A stretch of 9,460 bases of DNA from Candidatus Poribacteria bacterium (lineage in GTDB: Bacteria > Poribacteria > WGA-4E > WGA-3G). A model generated the notes under the pieces. That model was not told the DNA's origin. It did not search any database and saw nothing but the letters and a program-made list of their open reading frames with translations. Of the stretch, positions 1-6,932 are shown piece by piece. The first letter of the stretch is position 1, and each line of letters begins with the position of its first letter. The stretch lies in the NCBI GenBank assembly GCA_009845505.1, contig VXZL01000478.1, positions 1 through 9,460 on the forward strand, given 5' to 3'. Both the position numbers and the translations under genes were made by a program.

Positions 1-902
1 AAGAAATATCTAAAATCAGGTGTGTCTTTAATATAATTGACAGACTCGGCATCTACGCCGAAGGCTCTGAGGAGTTGTGGATTATCAACCATAATTTCAA
101 CGAATTCGGGGGTCAAGCGCGCACGATTTTCAGGGGGCTCAAGCCACGCAAGGATATTCGGCAGCACACCTTGAACTTCCGGTTGTTGAAACGTTTGTCC
201 GTACCTATCGAACAGCTGTGTTGCAAGGGTGACCTTCGGATAGACAGTCGGCGGGGTGCTACGGCGTCTCGGGAGCGTTGTCGTGAAATGCGTGGTGTTC
301 AGATAAATCTCAAAGAACATCCCCCAATTCCGCTCATTATCACTGACCTTGACCAAGAGGAGGTTATCCCCGGCGTTGAGATTCACACGGAAGAAGTCCT
401 GAATTCCTGTCGTGCCTCTGTCAACATCGTTGATATGGACGACTTCGCCATTGAGCCAGACTTTGACGGCGTCATCACTCCCTACACCCATCTGAACGCT
501 CGTCTGGTTGCGAGGCGAAATAACGTTAATCAAGGCGTACGCCGTATGGTAGTCCAAATTCCGCTCCGCACTCAGGCCTATCTCATTGACGACTTCGTTG
601 ACATTGTTAGCATAGCATCCCAAAATCCAGAACAGACAATCGACAGTCGGGCGGATGCGTCCGCGTGTCCATCGCAATTGTCCCACGGTATCGTGTTCAT
701 TAATACCGTGTTCAGCAACATAACGTTCGGTAATCGCGCCTTGGCTGGTTATGGCGAGGTAGTCGGTCTTAATATTCGCGCCTTTTGCAATCATCCACAG
801 CCAAGGACCTTCTATGTAAGCCGCTGCCGGCGCGTAGGCGGAGCCTGTAAGCAAAATTGCTATCAAATAACACTGTATCCATTTCGACTTAATAATATCC
901 AT
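1..902 (-). CDS. Secreted protein with VWLNG-type beta-sandwich module (5' part, runs off left edge)
   Basis: The minus strand is open for 300 codons from an ATG at 902-900 to the window edge. It starts with a clear signal peptide: two lysines (residues 5 and 7), a hydrophobic stretch at about 8-23, then small residues, with likely cleavage near A28/Y29. The exported part begins YIEGPWLWM. A segment at about 142-197 holds a DDAVKVWLNGEVVH motif, then LLLVKVSDNE and a WGMFFEIYL strand, as in jelly-roll or sugar-binding-like modules attached to secreted enzymes. I recall similar poribacterial proteins in which the same N-terminal block precedes a VWLNG block. Two cysteines about eight residues apart lie near residues 95-105. 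The region after about 210 is unrecognised. A strong promoter lies about 35 bases upstream, but no good Shine-Dalgarno site is seen. The protein probably acts outside the cytoplasmic membrane; substrate and catalytic activity are unknown. Confidence 0.8.
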   Translation of the reverse strand, partial: MDIIKSKWIQCYLIAILLTGSAYAPAAAYIEGPWLWMIAKGANIKTDYLAITSQGAITERYVAEHGINEHDTVGQLRWTRGRIRPTVDCLFWILGCYANNVNEVVNEIGLSAERNLDYHTAYALINVISPRNQTSVQMGVGSDDAVKVWLNGEVVHINDVDRGTTGIQDFFRVNLNAGDNLLLVKVSDNERNWGMFFEIYLNTTHFTTTLPRRRSTPPTVYPKVTLATQLFDRYGQTFQQPEVQGVLPNILAWLEPPENRARLTPEFVEIMVDNPQLLRAFGVDAESVNYIKDTPDFRYF

Positions 903-938
903 TTCGACGCAAAGACCAAGCAGGCAAAGTTTCGTGAG

Positions 939-967
939 AGTATACCACATTATAGACCGAGTGTCAA
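939..967 (-). promoter_or_regulatory. Sigma-70-type promoter for the secreted-protein gene
   Basis: Read on the minus strand, TTGACA (967-962) is followed after 17 bases by TATACT (944-939). A TG one base upstream of the -10 box makes it an extended -10. The predicted transcript starts near 932, about 30 bases before the ATG at 902. A second -10-like TATAAT lies at 954-949. This is a near-consensus housekeeping promoter. Confidence 0.75.
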
Positions 968-1006
968 ATTCAAAAGGTTTCACTCCGCTGGCGAGAAAAA
1001 AATAAA

Positions 1007-1036
1007 ATGACAGAAAATCTAAAATACTGGTATAAT
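1007..1036 (+). promoter_or_regulatory. Sigma-70-type promoter for the TIM-barrel gene at 1093
   Basis: ATGACA (1007-1012, five of six consensus bases) is followed after 18 bases by a perfect TATAAT (1031-1036) with TG at 1028-1029, an extended -10. The predicted start is near 1043, leaving a leader of about 50 bases before the ATG at 1093. It lies back-to-back with the minus-strand promoter at 939-967. Confidence 0.75.
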
Positions 1037-1092
1037 TCGCATATCTACCAACATTGATAGACAGAGATTTTTGATTCAAAAGGATATAAAAG

Positions 1093-1920
1093 ATGAAATT
1101 TAAACGCGAAGCAATTTTAGCCCAATTGCGTACCAATATTGACGCTGGTAAACCCATTATTGGAGCGGGTGCAGGCACAGGGATCTCCGCGAAATGCGAG
1201 GCAGCTGGTGGGATTGACCTGATTATTATCTACAACTCCGGCAGATTCAGAATGGCGGGGAGAGGCTCACTCGCTGGCATGATGCCCTACGGCGACGCAA
1301 ACCAGATTGTTGTCGAAATGGCGAGCGAAGTACTACCCGTTGTTCCAGATACACCCGTTCTCGCGGGAGTCTGTGGCACGGATCCGTTTCGTTTGATGGA
1401 TGTCTTCTTGAAACAGATAGACGCAATCGGGTTTTCCGGGGTTCAGAACTTCCCGACGGTAGGACTGATTGATGGGACGTTCCGTCAACTGCTTGAGGAG
1501 ACCGATATGGGATACGGGCCTGAGGTAGAGATGATTCGGACAGCGAGTCAGATGGGCATGCTCACGACCCCTTACGCCTTCAACGAAACCGAAGCGGAAC
1601 AAATGGCGGATGCCGGGGCAGACATCCTCGTCGCACACATGGGACTGACAACGAAAGGCTCCATCGGTGCACAAACCGCTCTCACGCTTGCAGCTGCCGC
1701 CAAACGGGTGCAAGCCATTCACGACGCAGCGAAAGCGGTCAATCCAGAGATTCTTGTTATCTGCCACGGCGGTCCCATTGCGGAACCCGAAGATGCAACA
1801 TACGTTCTGGAAAATACTGAAGGTGTTGTCGGATTCTACGGGGCATCAAGCGCGGAACGTCTCCCGACAGAGCGTGCAATCACGGCACAGATTGAAGAAT
1901 TCAAGAAAATTCGGTTATAG
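1093..1920 (+). CDS. PEP_hydrolase / Tm-1-type TIM-barrel protein
   Basis: This 275-residue protein matches the family named phosphoenolpyruvate hydrolase or TIM-barrel signal transduction protein, related to the C-terminal domain of plant Tm-1 proteins. Visible family motifs are [17 protein letters not shown] (24-40), [19 protein letters not shown] (44-62), CGTDPF (94-99), [13 protein letters not shown] (116-128), CHGGP (225-229) and [11 protein letters not shown] (250-260). The protein appears full length for the standalone family and has no signal peptide, so it should be cytoplasmic. The biochemical role of bacterial members is poorly established; the hydrolase name comes from family annotation, not from anything visible here. 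In many bacteria these genes sit next to an UPF0261/Tm-1 N-terminal-domain gene, which is absent from this window. The start is supported by AGGA at 1081-1084, eight bases before the ATG. The gene has its own promoter and appears monocistronic. Confidence 0.9.
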   Translation: MKFKREAILAQLRTNIDAGKPIIGAGAGTGISAKCEAAGGIDLIIIYNSGRFRMAGRGSLAGMMPYGDANQIVVEMASEVLPVVPDTPVLAGVCGTDPFRLMDVFLKQIDAIGFSGVQNFPTVGLIDGTFRQLLEETDMGYGPEVEMIRTASQMGMLTTPYAFNETEAEQMADAGADILVAHMGLTTKGSIGAQTALTLAAAAKRVQAIHDAAKAVNPEILVICHGGPIAEPEDATYVLENTEGVVGFYGASSAERLPTERAITAQIEEFKKIRL

Positions 1921-1933
1921 TCTTCCGTCAATT

Positions 1934-1959
1934 GGTAGGCGCGGTTTCCCAACCGCGCC
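1934..1959 (+). repeat. Palindromic hairpin repeat, copy 1
   Basis: A GGTAGG lead-in runs into a perfect 9-bp stem, GGCGCGGTT (1938-1946) and AACCGCGCC (1951-1959), with the four-base loop TCCC. It begins 14 bases after the stop of the TIM-barrel gene. A close relative occurs at 5737-5760 on the minus strand, so this is a dispersed element rather than a one-off hairpin. It could help end the convergent transcripts or stabilise their 3' ends, but no T-run follows it on either strand, so it is not a standard intrinsic terminator. Confidence 0.75.
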
Positions 1960-1979
1960 GGTTCATCATTAACACTTAC

Positions 1980-3593
1980 TCACAACGGCAAAACGCCAGC
2001 GTATTTAACACCTGTCAAATAGGCGACATCGCGCACCCACGTTGTCAGATCGTCAGGATTGAACTGATTCAGATGGGTATGTCCGCAAGCGCGCGCTAAT
2101 ACTTGCATCAGCGACACAGAAGCACCGAGAAAGCGATTCAGACGTTGTGCGGCGACCTGTACCTGTAGTCGAGAGCGCAGATGCGCCTTCTGGGTTGCAA
2201 TGCCGACGGGGCAGTTATTCGTATGACATGCCCGCATCCCGATACACCCGATGGCTTGCATCGCTGAGTTTGCAATCGCGACACCGTCGGCACCGAGTGC
2301 CAACGCCTTGGCAAAATCTGCTGCGGTTCTCAAACCGCCGGTAACAATGAGCGTGACATCGCTGTTTCCTGTCTCATCAAGATATTTTCTGGCACGTGCC
2401 AACGCGGGCATCGTTGGCACGGATATGTTGTCCCTAAACAGAAGCGGTGCAGCCCCTGTCCCGCCGCCTCTGCCATCAAGGATGATATAATCCACGCCGA
2501 CGTGAAGTGCGGCTTCGATGTCTTTTTCAATGTGCTGTGCTGAGAGTTTAAACCCAATCGGAACACCGCCGGTCTCCTTCCGCACCCGTTCCGCAAATTT
2601 GGCGAAATCGTCAAGCGTTTCCCAATCGGGGAATCGTGCCGGTGAAATCGCGGGTTCCCCCGGACGCAACCCACGCACCGCTGCGATCTCCGCTGTTACC
2701 TTGTTCCCCGGGAGGTGTCCACCCGTTCCTGTTTTCGCGCCTTGTCCACCCTTGAAGTGGAACGCTTGGGCGTGTTCGAGTATATCATAAGCGAATCCGA
2801 ACTGTGCTGAAGCGAGTTCATAAAAGTAACGACTGTTTGATTCCGCTTCCGCCAATAACGTTCCGCCTTCCCCGGAGCAGATCCCCGTCCCTGCCATTTC
2901 TGCCCCCTTCGCGAGTGCGATCTTCGCCTCGGCTGACAAGGCACCGAAACTCATATCGGAGACAAAAATCGGAATTTCCAGTTTCAGCGATTTTTTCGCC
3001 CGCGGACCGATAACCAATTCAGTCCCAACCGGTGCGTCGTCAAGATGTGGCGTTTTGTGAAGCTGCGCAACTACAAACTGAAGCGCGTCCCAACTCGGTA
3101 AATCCTCTCGTAGCACTCCCATTGCTTCGGTCTGCCCGTGGTGTCCGACTTTACTCAGCCCGTGGCTTGCCAATTCCCGAATTTGAGCGACGTAAGGTTC
3201 TTCGGATGTGCCATAGATGTCTTGATAGGTACCCTGATACGCATCACGACGGTAGGGTTGCGGGTTCCGGTGTTCCCACTCTCGAATCTCGTCTTCATCA
3301 ACATAGACAGCATCGTCTTCTATCCACGCTGTAAATTTAGCAAGGCGTTCCTCGTTGTGATATTCGCTAATACCCGTATCGTAGCGGTAATCCCAATAGT
3401 GAACACCACATATCAGATTCTCTCCATCAATATAACCGTCTGCCAGCAATGCCCCACGGTGATGACATCTACCATAGAGGACAGAAACCTCGTCGTCATA
3501 TTGGATAACGACGAGGTCAACATTTGCAACCAAGGCATAAGCCGGTTCGCGGTCATTGAGTTCGCTGAGGTCAGCGATCTTTGTTTTTGTCAT
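1980..3593 (-). CDS. Rieske [2Fe-2S] domain fused to FMN-binding glutamate synthase-like domain
   Basis: This 537-residue cytoplasmic protein has two parts. Residues 1-105 form a Rieske domain with ligands C43-x-H45 and, 16 residues on, C62-xx-H65. Residues about 145-530 match the FMN-binding domain of glutamate synthase (GltB domain 2 type): SDMSFGALS (212-220), SGEGG (240-244), KGGQGAKTG (281-289), GGGTGAAPL (376-384), GGLRTAADFAKALALGADG (419-437), and a [3Fe-4S] motif with C450, C456 and C461 followed by PVGIATQ. The glutaminase domain of full glutamate synthase is absent, so any amide or amino-group chemistry would need another nitrogen donor or a different substrate. An in-frame GTG at 3617 would add eight residues; I prefer the ATG because the Rieske homology begins there, although neither start has a strong ribosome site. 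It lies 109 bases downstream of the cytochrome gene on the same strand. The exact reaction is unknown. Confidence 0.9.
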   Translation of the reverse strand: MTKTKIADLSELNDREPAYALVANVDLVVIQYDDEVSVLYGRCHHRGALLADGYIDGENLICGVHYWDYRYDTGISEYHNEERLAKFTAWIEDDAVYVDEDEIREWEHRNPQPYRRDAYQGTYQDIYGTSEEPYVAQIRELASHGLSKVGHHGQTEAMGVLREDLPSWDALQFVVAQLHKTPHLDDAPVGTELVIGPRAKKSLKLEIPIFVSDMSFGALSAEAKIALAKGAEMAGTGICSGEGGTLLAEAESNSRYFYELASAQFGFAYDILEHAQAFHFKGGQGAKTGTGGHLPGNKVTAEIAAVRGLRPGEPAISPARFPDWETLDDFAKFAERVRKETGGVPIGFKLSAQHIEKDIEAALHVGVDYIILDGRGGGTGAAPLLFRDNISVPTMPALARARKYLDETGNSDVTLIVTGGLRTAADFAKALALGADGVAIANSAMQAIGCIGMRACHTNNCPVGIATQKAHLRSRLQVQVAAQRLNRFLGASVSLMQVLARACGHTHLNQFNPDDLTTWVRDVAYLTGVKYAGVLPL

Positions 3594-3623
3594 TTTCTTA
3601 GGACTTGTCCGAGGCACAACGCG

Positions 3624-3654
3624 CTACACTACGAATTCTATAAGAAGAGTGTAG
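3624..3654 (-). repeat. Inverted repeat in the leader of the Rieske/GltS gene
   Basis: CTACACT (3624-3630) pairs perfectly with AGTGTAG (3648-3654) across a 17-base spacer that contains GAATTC. It lies 30 bases before the ATG at 3593, between two minus-strand genes. There is no T-run, so a terminator is unlikely; an operator or leader stem-loop is possible. A 7-bp match can also arise by chance. Confidence 0.35.
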
Positions 3655-3702
3655 AGAAAAGAAAGCAACTACAGCTATGCCCAGTGAGTCCATCCTCCTA
3701 AC

Positions 3703-4764
3703 TTACTCTTCGAGATAATTTTCATTGACATAACGCGTAATGATCTCAATTTCTTCCTCTTCGAGATAGAGTCCATGCTCTATCATTCGTGCTATCACCT
3801 CAGTTGTCTCCTCCTCAGAGCGAGGTGGATAATCTTCAACATCGGTGATAGGATGGCATTGCGAGCACTTGTCCTCAAAGAGTATTTCCGCTTCTGCTTC
3901 ATCGTAAGCGACTGCTGGTATACCTGTTGTCGCTTCCGCCTCCATAGCGCCTGTCGCTATCTGAACAGCCTCTTTCGCTTCCACTGCGCGCATCTCTTCT
4001 TGTCGCTGTTCCCGTACGGAAACTTGGATATCCGGCGTAATCGCGATAAGATACGCTGAGACCGTCCACTCTTCTTCTTGATAAATAGGTTCACCAATCA
4101 TCGGTTTTATCGCCATACGATTCACCAGACGTACCCAGTCTGTGGGTGTGCGTGGTTTCACGAGGATAGTGCGTAAATCGTGGCAGACGACGCACTTGCG
4201 TTGTAAGACGTGCTGCCCCTCGCGTAATTTCCGTTTCGATGCGAGCTGATCAAGCGGAGCCTCTGCTGGCAATCCGGCATTTTCGAGTAATCTGCGGGTT
4301 CGCGCGATGCCTTCTTCGCTGAATGCCCCTGTCTGCGTCCGCAACGCTGCCTCACGAAACGTGAACGGCACCGACAGCCCGATTAACAGATAGGTACAGA
4401 TCAGCAGACACGTGCCAATATAGGGCATGGATTCCTCAAAATGTCGGAAAAATCGGAGGATAGCAATCTTGACGAGAATCAACACACCAATTGTAATACC
4501 AAGCATTAGGTGTGCAACGGTGCGCGGCGGTAGTTCGACTTGGTAGTTCCACAAACGCGGCACCATGTGCCACATCATAAATACATAAAGGATCGCATAC
4601 GCATAACCGATGAGTCGATGGAGCAGCATCAATGAAGGTGGAGCCTCACTGGTATGTGTCTCTTTATCGAACGGGTAGCCCCATAACTTAAACATCAAAA
4701 AAACAGAGGCATTCGCGAGTCCTAAAAAAATTAGACCCAAGATTGCACTCGTTGAAGTAGACAT
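3703..4764 (-). CDS. Membrane-anchored dihaem c-type cytochrome with four-helix N-terminal domain
   Basis: The protein has 353 residues. Four hydrophobic helices lie at about 6-28, 46-68, 84-104 and 114-135. H49 and H66 in helix 2 and H85 in helix 3 recall cytochrome b561-type haem b ligands. The rest is hydrophilic, with two covalent haem c sites, CVVCH (191-195) and CSQCH (300-304). M217 or M222, and M327, are possible axial ligands. A charged glutamate/alanine-rich linker at about 250-295 separates the two haem domains. An even helix number and the arginine-rich third loop suggest that both haem domains are periplasmic. The ATG at 4764 was chosen because AAGGA lies nine bases upstream and the TM segment follows directly; a longer frame to 4848 adds 28 residues without a ribosome site. 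The role is probably electron transfer from the membrane quinone pool or a neighbouring enzyme. I do not recognise a named family for the whole architecture. Confidence 0.85.
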   Translation of the reverse strand: MSTSTSAILGLIFLGLANASVFLMFKLWGYPFDKETHTSEAPPSLMLLHRLIGYAYAILYVFMMWHMVPRLWNYQVELPPRTVAHLMLGITIGVLILVKIAILRFFRHFEESMPYIGTCLLICTYLLIGLSVPFTFREAALRTQTGAFSEEGIARTRRLLENAGLPAEAPLDQLASKRKLREGQHVLQRKCVVCHDLRTILVKPRTPTDWVRLVNRMAIKPMIGEPIYQEEEWTVSAYLIAITPDIQVSVREQRQEEMRAVEAKEAVQIATGAMEAEATTGIPAVAYDEAEAEILFEDKCSQCHPITDVEDYPPRSEEETTEVIARMIEHGLYLEEEEIEIITRYVNENYLEE

Positions 4765-4773
4765 ATCGGATAT

Positions 4774-4778
4774 TCCTT
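4774..4778 (-). promoter_or_regulatory. Ribosome binding site that fixes the cytochrome start
   Basis: AAGGA on the minus strand lies nine bases before the ATG at 4764. The in-frame upstream start at 4848 has no such site, so the shorter protein is preferred. Confidence 0.65.
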
Positions 4779-4844
4779 TTTTTAATCTGGTGACAAGCGT
4801 GTGATAAGGTTTTATGTAGCGTTGTGGGTGACACTTCCAGAACT

Positions 4845-4867
4845 GCACTGCGCCGTTGTTGCAGTGC
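4845..4867 (-). repeat. GC-rich hairpin between the PhyH-like and cytochrome genes
   Basis: GCACTGC (4845-4851) and GCAGTGC (4861-4867) form a perfect 7-bp stem with a nine-base loop, in the 133-base gap downstream of the PhyH-like stop. No T-run follows on either strand. It could be an RNA-stability or partial-termination element between two genes of one unit. Confidence 0.4.
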
Positions 4868-4897
4868 TACTGGCTTTGGCCAAGGTTGGAATCACAC

Positions 4898-5698
4898 CTA
4901 TGTCTCTAATACGGGACGATTTAGGCGAGAATGATAGGGTGGCTCCATCACGGCGCGTTGACGTTCGTTTGCCCATTCGGGGACCGGATAGGCGGGAACA
5001 TACGCCATATTGCCTGCTGTGTAGCGCGTCAAGATTGAACGTCTCGGATGCTCGGCAGTCCACCGCAGTGTCCCGTGCGTTACTGCCTCCGTGAAGATCG
5101 CCACATCACCGGCTTCACAGACAACCTGTCGGATATGCTCCTGATGCTTCTGATAAAGTCGCATCTCCCGAGGACACGGATAGTTGCTCTTATGGCTCCC
5201 TGGAATTACGATTAACCCACCTGCTCCCGGCGGCACGTCGGTTAACTGGAACGTAACGACAGTCAAACCATTATGCATGCGTCCATCACGAAAGATATAA
5301 TACTGATTCGGGTCAAAACCGGGTCCAGAGGAACCATGAAAAGTATGCCCCTCCGCCCCCTTGTCCATTGAAAGTAGGAACATCTGATGATCCATCCGAA
5401 ACCCTTTGCCCAATATTACATTCAGATACGGGATGAGTGTCGGGTGTGCGAGCATGTGTCGGAAGGGGTTGCACCACGGTTCTTCCCAGTGGAGCATACC
5501 GCCGAGTTCGCCTCTCCCTTGCTCACCTTTTAATTCTGGCGAACCGCCATCAAGTGCCTGATCGCGGGGACGGACACGCCCCTGATCACTGTGTTTGTCA
5601 ATTGCTGCGTTGGCGAGGGCTACCTCTTCGGGTGTTAGCACATTCTTGATAACAAGGTAACCGTTCAGATCAAATAGATATTTTTCCTCAGCGTTCAT
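4898..5698 (-). CDS. Phytanoyl-CoA dioxygenase (PhyH)-like protein with atypical iron site
   Basis: This 266-residue protein has the PhyH fold: an N-terminal FDLNGYLVIKNVLTPEEV segment (9-26), a central GLTVVTFQLTDVPPGAGGL strand pair (144-162), PGSHKSNYP (166-174), AGDVAIF (196-202), and a distal histidine motif THGTLRW (207-213) followed by R219-R220, the usual 2-oxoglutarate-binding position. The proximal iron motif normally reads HxD. Here the matching region is H118-T-F-H121-G-S, with no acidic residue two positions after either histidine. Family members normally hydroxylate small molecules with Fe(II) and 2-oxoglutarate; this one may use a different ligand, belong to an HxD-less subgroup, or not be an oxygenase. 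The ATG at 5698 is supported by GGAGG nine bases upstream; a longer frame to 5755 would run into the repeat hairpin. It follows the dehydratase gene by 66 bases and is probably co-transcribed with it. Confidence 0.87.
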   Translation of the reverse strand: MNAEEKYLFDLNGYLVIKNVLTPEEVALANAAIDKHSDQGRVRPRDQALDGGSPELKGEQGRGELGGMLHWEEPWCNPFRHMLAHPTLIPYLNVILGKGFRMDHQMFLLSMDKGAEGHTFHGSSGPGFDPNQYYIFRDGRMHNGLTVVTFQLTDVPPGAGGLIVIPGSHKSNYPCPREMRLYQKHQEHIRQVVCEAGDVAIFTEAVTHGTLRWTAEHPRRSILTRYTAGNMAYVPAYPVPEWANERQRAVMEPPYHSRLNRPVLET

Positions 5699-5707
5699 GT
5701 TCGATTT

Positions 5708-5712
5708 CCTCC
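5708..5712 (-). promoter_or_regulatory. Ribosome binding site that fixes the PhyH-like start
   Basis: GGAGG on the minus strand lies nine bases before the ATG at 5698. It makes the start at 5755, which has no such site and overlaps the hairpin repeat, unlikely. Confidence 0.7.
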
Positions 5713-5736
5713 ACCTTGTTTCATCAAATAAGGTTC

Positions 5737-5760
5737 GTGCGGTTGGAAACCGCACCTACC
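5737..5760 (-). repeat. Palindromic hairpin repeat, copy 2
   Basis: Read on the minus strand, GGTAGG leads into an 8-bp stem, GTGCGGTT and AACCGCAC, with a three-base loop TCC (plus-strand arms 5737-5744 and 5748-5755). It matches the element at 1934-1959 in lead-in, stem core and loop, with one compensated C-to-T and G-to-A pair change in the stem and one loop base fewer. It begins four bases after the stop of the dehydratase gene, in the same orientation relative to its upstream gene as copy 1. Confidence 0.75.
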
Positions 5761-5764
5761 ACTA

Positions 5765-6892
5765 CTACACAGCGTAAGCGACAGAGCCGTCCTCACGCAA
5801 AAGTGTCGTGCCGGTATTCATCGGCTGATATGGGGTTTCCTCGATTAAACTATCGTCCAACTCAATACCCAGACCTGGAGCTTCAGGGATCGGAATATAA
5901 CCGCCTTCTCGCTGATACGCTACTTTATAGACAGCGAATTTCTCAGATTCATCTGCCTTCGTATATTCTTGTGTGATGAAGTTCGGGATACTCGTATCTA
6001 AATGCAGCGACGCAGCAGTAATGAGCGGTCCCAAGAAGTTATGTGTAACAACTGCGCTGTGATATGCCTCAGCAAGTGCGGCGATTTTCTTGCACTGTGT
6101 TATACCGCCTGCCAGACCGACATCCGGACGCACGTATTGTGGTCCACCTGCTTCAAGAAGTTCACGGAATTCCCAGATACTTACATTGCGTTCACCGACA
6201 GCAAGGGGTGTTGTCATCCGTTTCGCTAATTCCGCTTGCGTTGCGATAGTGTCTATCTGAATCGGGTCTTCAATGAAATAGAGATTAAACGGTGCCAACG
6301 CCGATTCTAAGACAATACTATTCATCGGTGTCAGTTTCCGATGTACTTCAACAATTAGATCAAGGTCGGGTCCACCACCTTCACGCGCAGCGGCAACGAT
6401 ATCGCGTGCCGTCTTGACGAGCCGATCGACTCCCATATCTTGGAAGCCGCCGACCAAGGGATCAAACTTGAGTGCCGTGAAACCCTCTTCAACAGCCGCT
6501 TTCGCTGCTTCATACATTGTTTCGGGTGTGCTTCCGCCACCAAGGAGGTGCAGCCGGATTTTGTCACGGCAATTTCCGCCTAACAGTTCCCAGATGGGTA
6601 CACCAAAATGTTTGCCCTTGATGTCCCACAGCGCAATATCTACTGCACTGATAGCACCACTCAGCGCGGTCCCACGGAAGGGTCCCATACGGTAGAGGTA
6701 CTGCCAATGATGCTCAATCCGCAGCGGATTCTGCCCGATGAGATATTTCTTAAACGTACTCACAATGCTATCAACAGCCTCTGGATAGCCCCAGCAAGCG
6801 GTTTGTCCAACACCGCTGATACCCGTATCCGTATGAATCCGAATTACATAGCCGTTCCCAATAAAAAACGACTCAATTTTATCAATCTTCAT
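5765..6892 (-). CDS. Mandelate racemase/muconate lactonizing enzyme family dehydratase (galactonate dehydratase-like)
   Basis: This 375-residue cytoplasmic enzyme is a full-length enolase-superfamily member. The N-terminal capping domain (about 1-115) includes TDTGISGVGQ (21-30) and the conserved ALWDIKGKHFGVPIWELLGG segment (about 87-106). The barrel carries the expected metal ligands E182 (in VEVH, with H184 two residues on), E208 (FIEDP) and E234 (GER), and the likely D257-H284 dyad (RPDVGLAGG; THNFLGP). The E-x-H at the first ligand and HNFLGP near the end most resemble D-galactonate dehydratase and related sugar-acid dehydratases, which remove water to give a 2-keto-3-deoxy acid. The exact substrate cannot be read from sequence. 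GGAGGG at 6897-6902 gives a strong ribosome site. It heads the minus-strand gene run and is divergent from the Gfo/Idh/MocA gene, which supports a joint sugar-acid pathway. Confidence 0.92.
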   Translation of the reverse strand: MKIDKIESFFIGNGYVIRIHTDTGISGVGQTACWGYPEAVDSIVSTFKKYLIGQNPLRIEHHWQYLYRMGPFRGTALSGAISAVDIALWDIKGKHFGVPIWELLGGNCRDKIRLHLLGGGSTPETMYEAAKAAVEEGFTALKFDPLVGGFQDMGVDRLVKTARDIVAAAREGGGPDLDLIVEVHRKLTPMNSIVLESALAPFNLYFIEDPIQIDTIATQAELAKRMTTPLAVGERNVSIWEFRELLEAGGPQYVRPDVGLAGGITQCKKIAALAEAYHSAVVTHNFLGPLITAASLHLDTSIPNFITQEYTKADESEKFAVYKVAYQREGGYIPIPEAPGLGIELDDSLIEETPYQPMNTGTTLLREDGSVAYAV

Positions 6893-6932
6893 ATATCCCT
6901 CCAGTTAGAAGTGCCTTAACTTAGTCCGTTGC

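Noticed and set aside
75..1010. A plus-strand open frame of 311 codons
   Set aside because: It is antisense to the minus-strand frame that has a signal peptide, a family-like VWLNG motif and its own near-consensus promoter. The plus frame has no recognisable motif or ribosome site and runs across both promoters.
1333..1767. A minus-strand open frame of 144 codons inside the TIM-barrel gene
   Set aside because: It lies wholly antisense to a gene with strong family motifs and shows no independent coding signal.
1921..1979. An intrinsic terminator in the convergent gap
   Set aside because: The hairpin is strong, but no T-run follows it on either strand, so it is recorded as a repeat instead.
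3138..3701. A plus-strand open frame of 187 codons opposite the Rieske domain
   Set aside because: It mirrors a clearly conserved Rieske coding region, has no ribosome site or known motif, and its composition is that expected from the reverse strand.
4765..4848. A 28-residue N-terminal extension of the cytochrome
   Set aside because: There is no ribosome site at the upstream start, and AAGGA is well placed for the ATG at 4764 directly before the first membrane helix.
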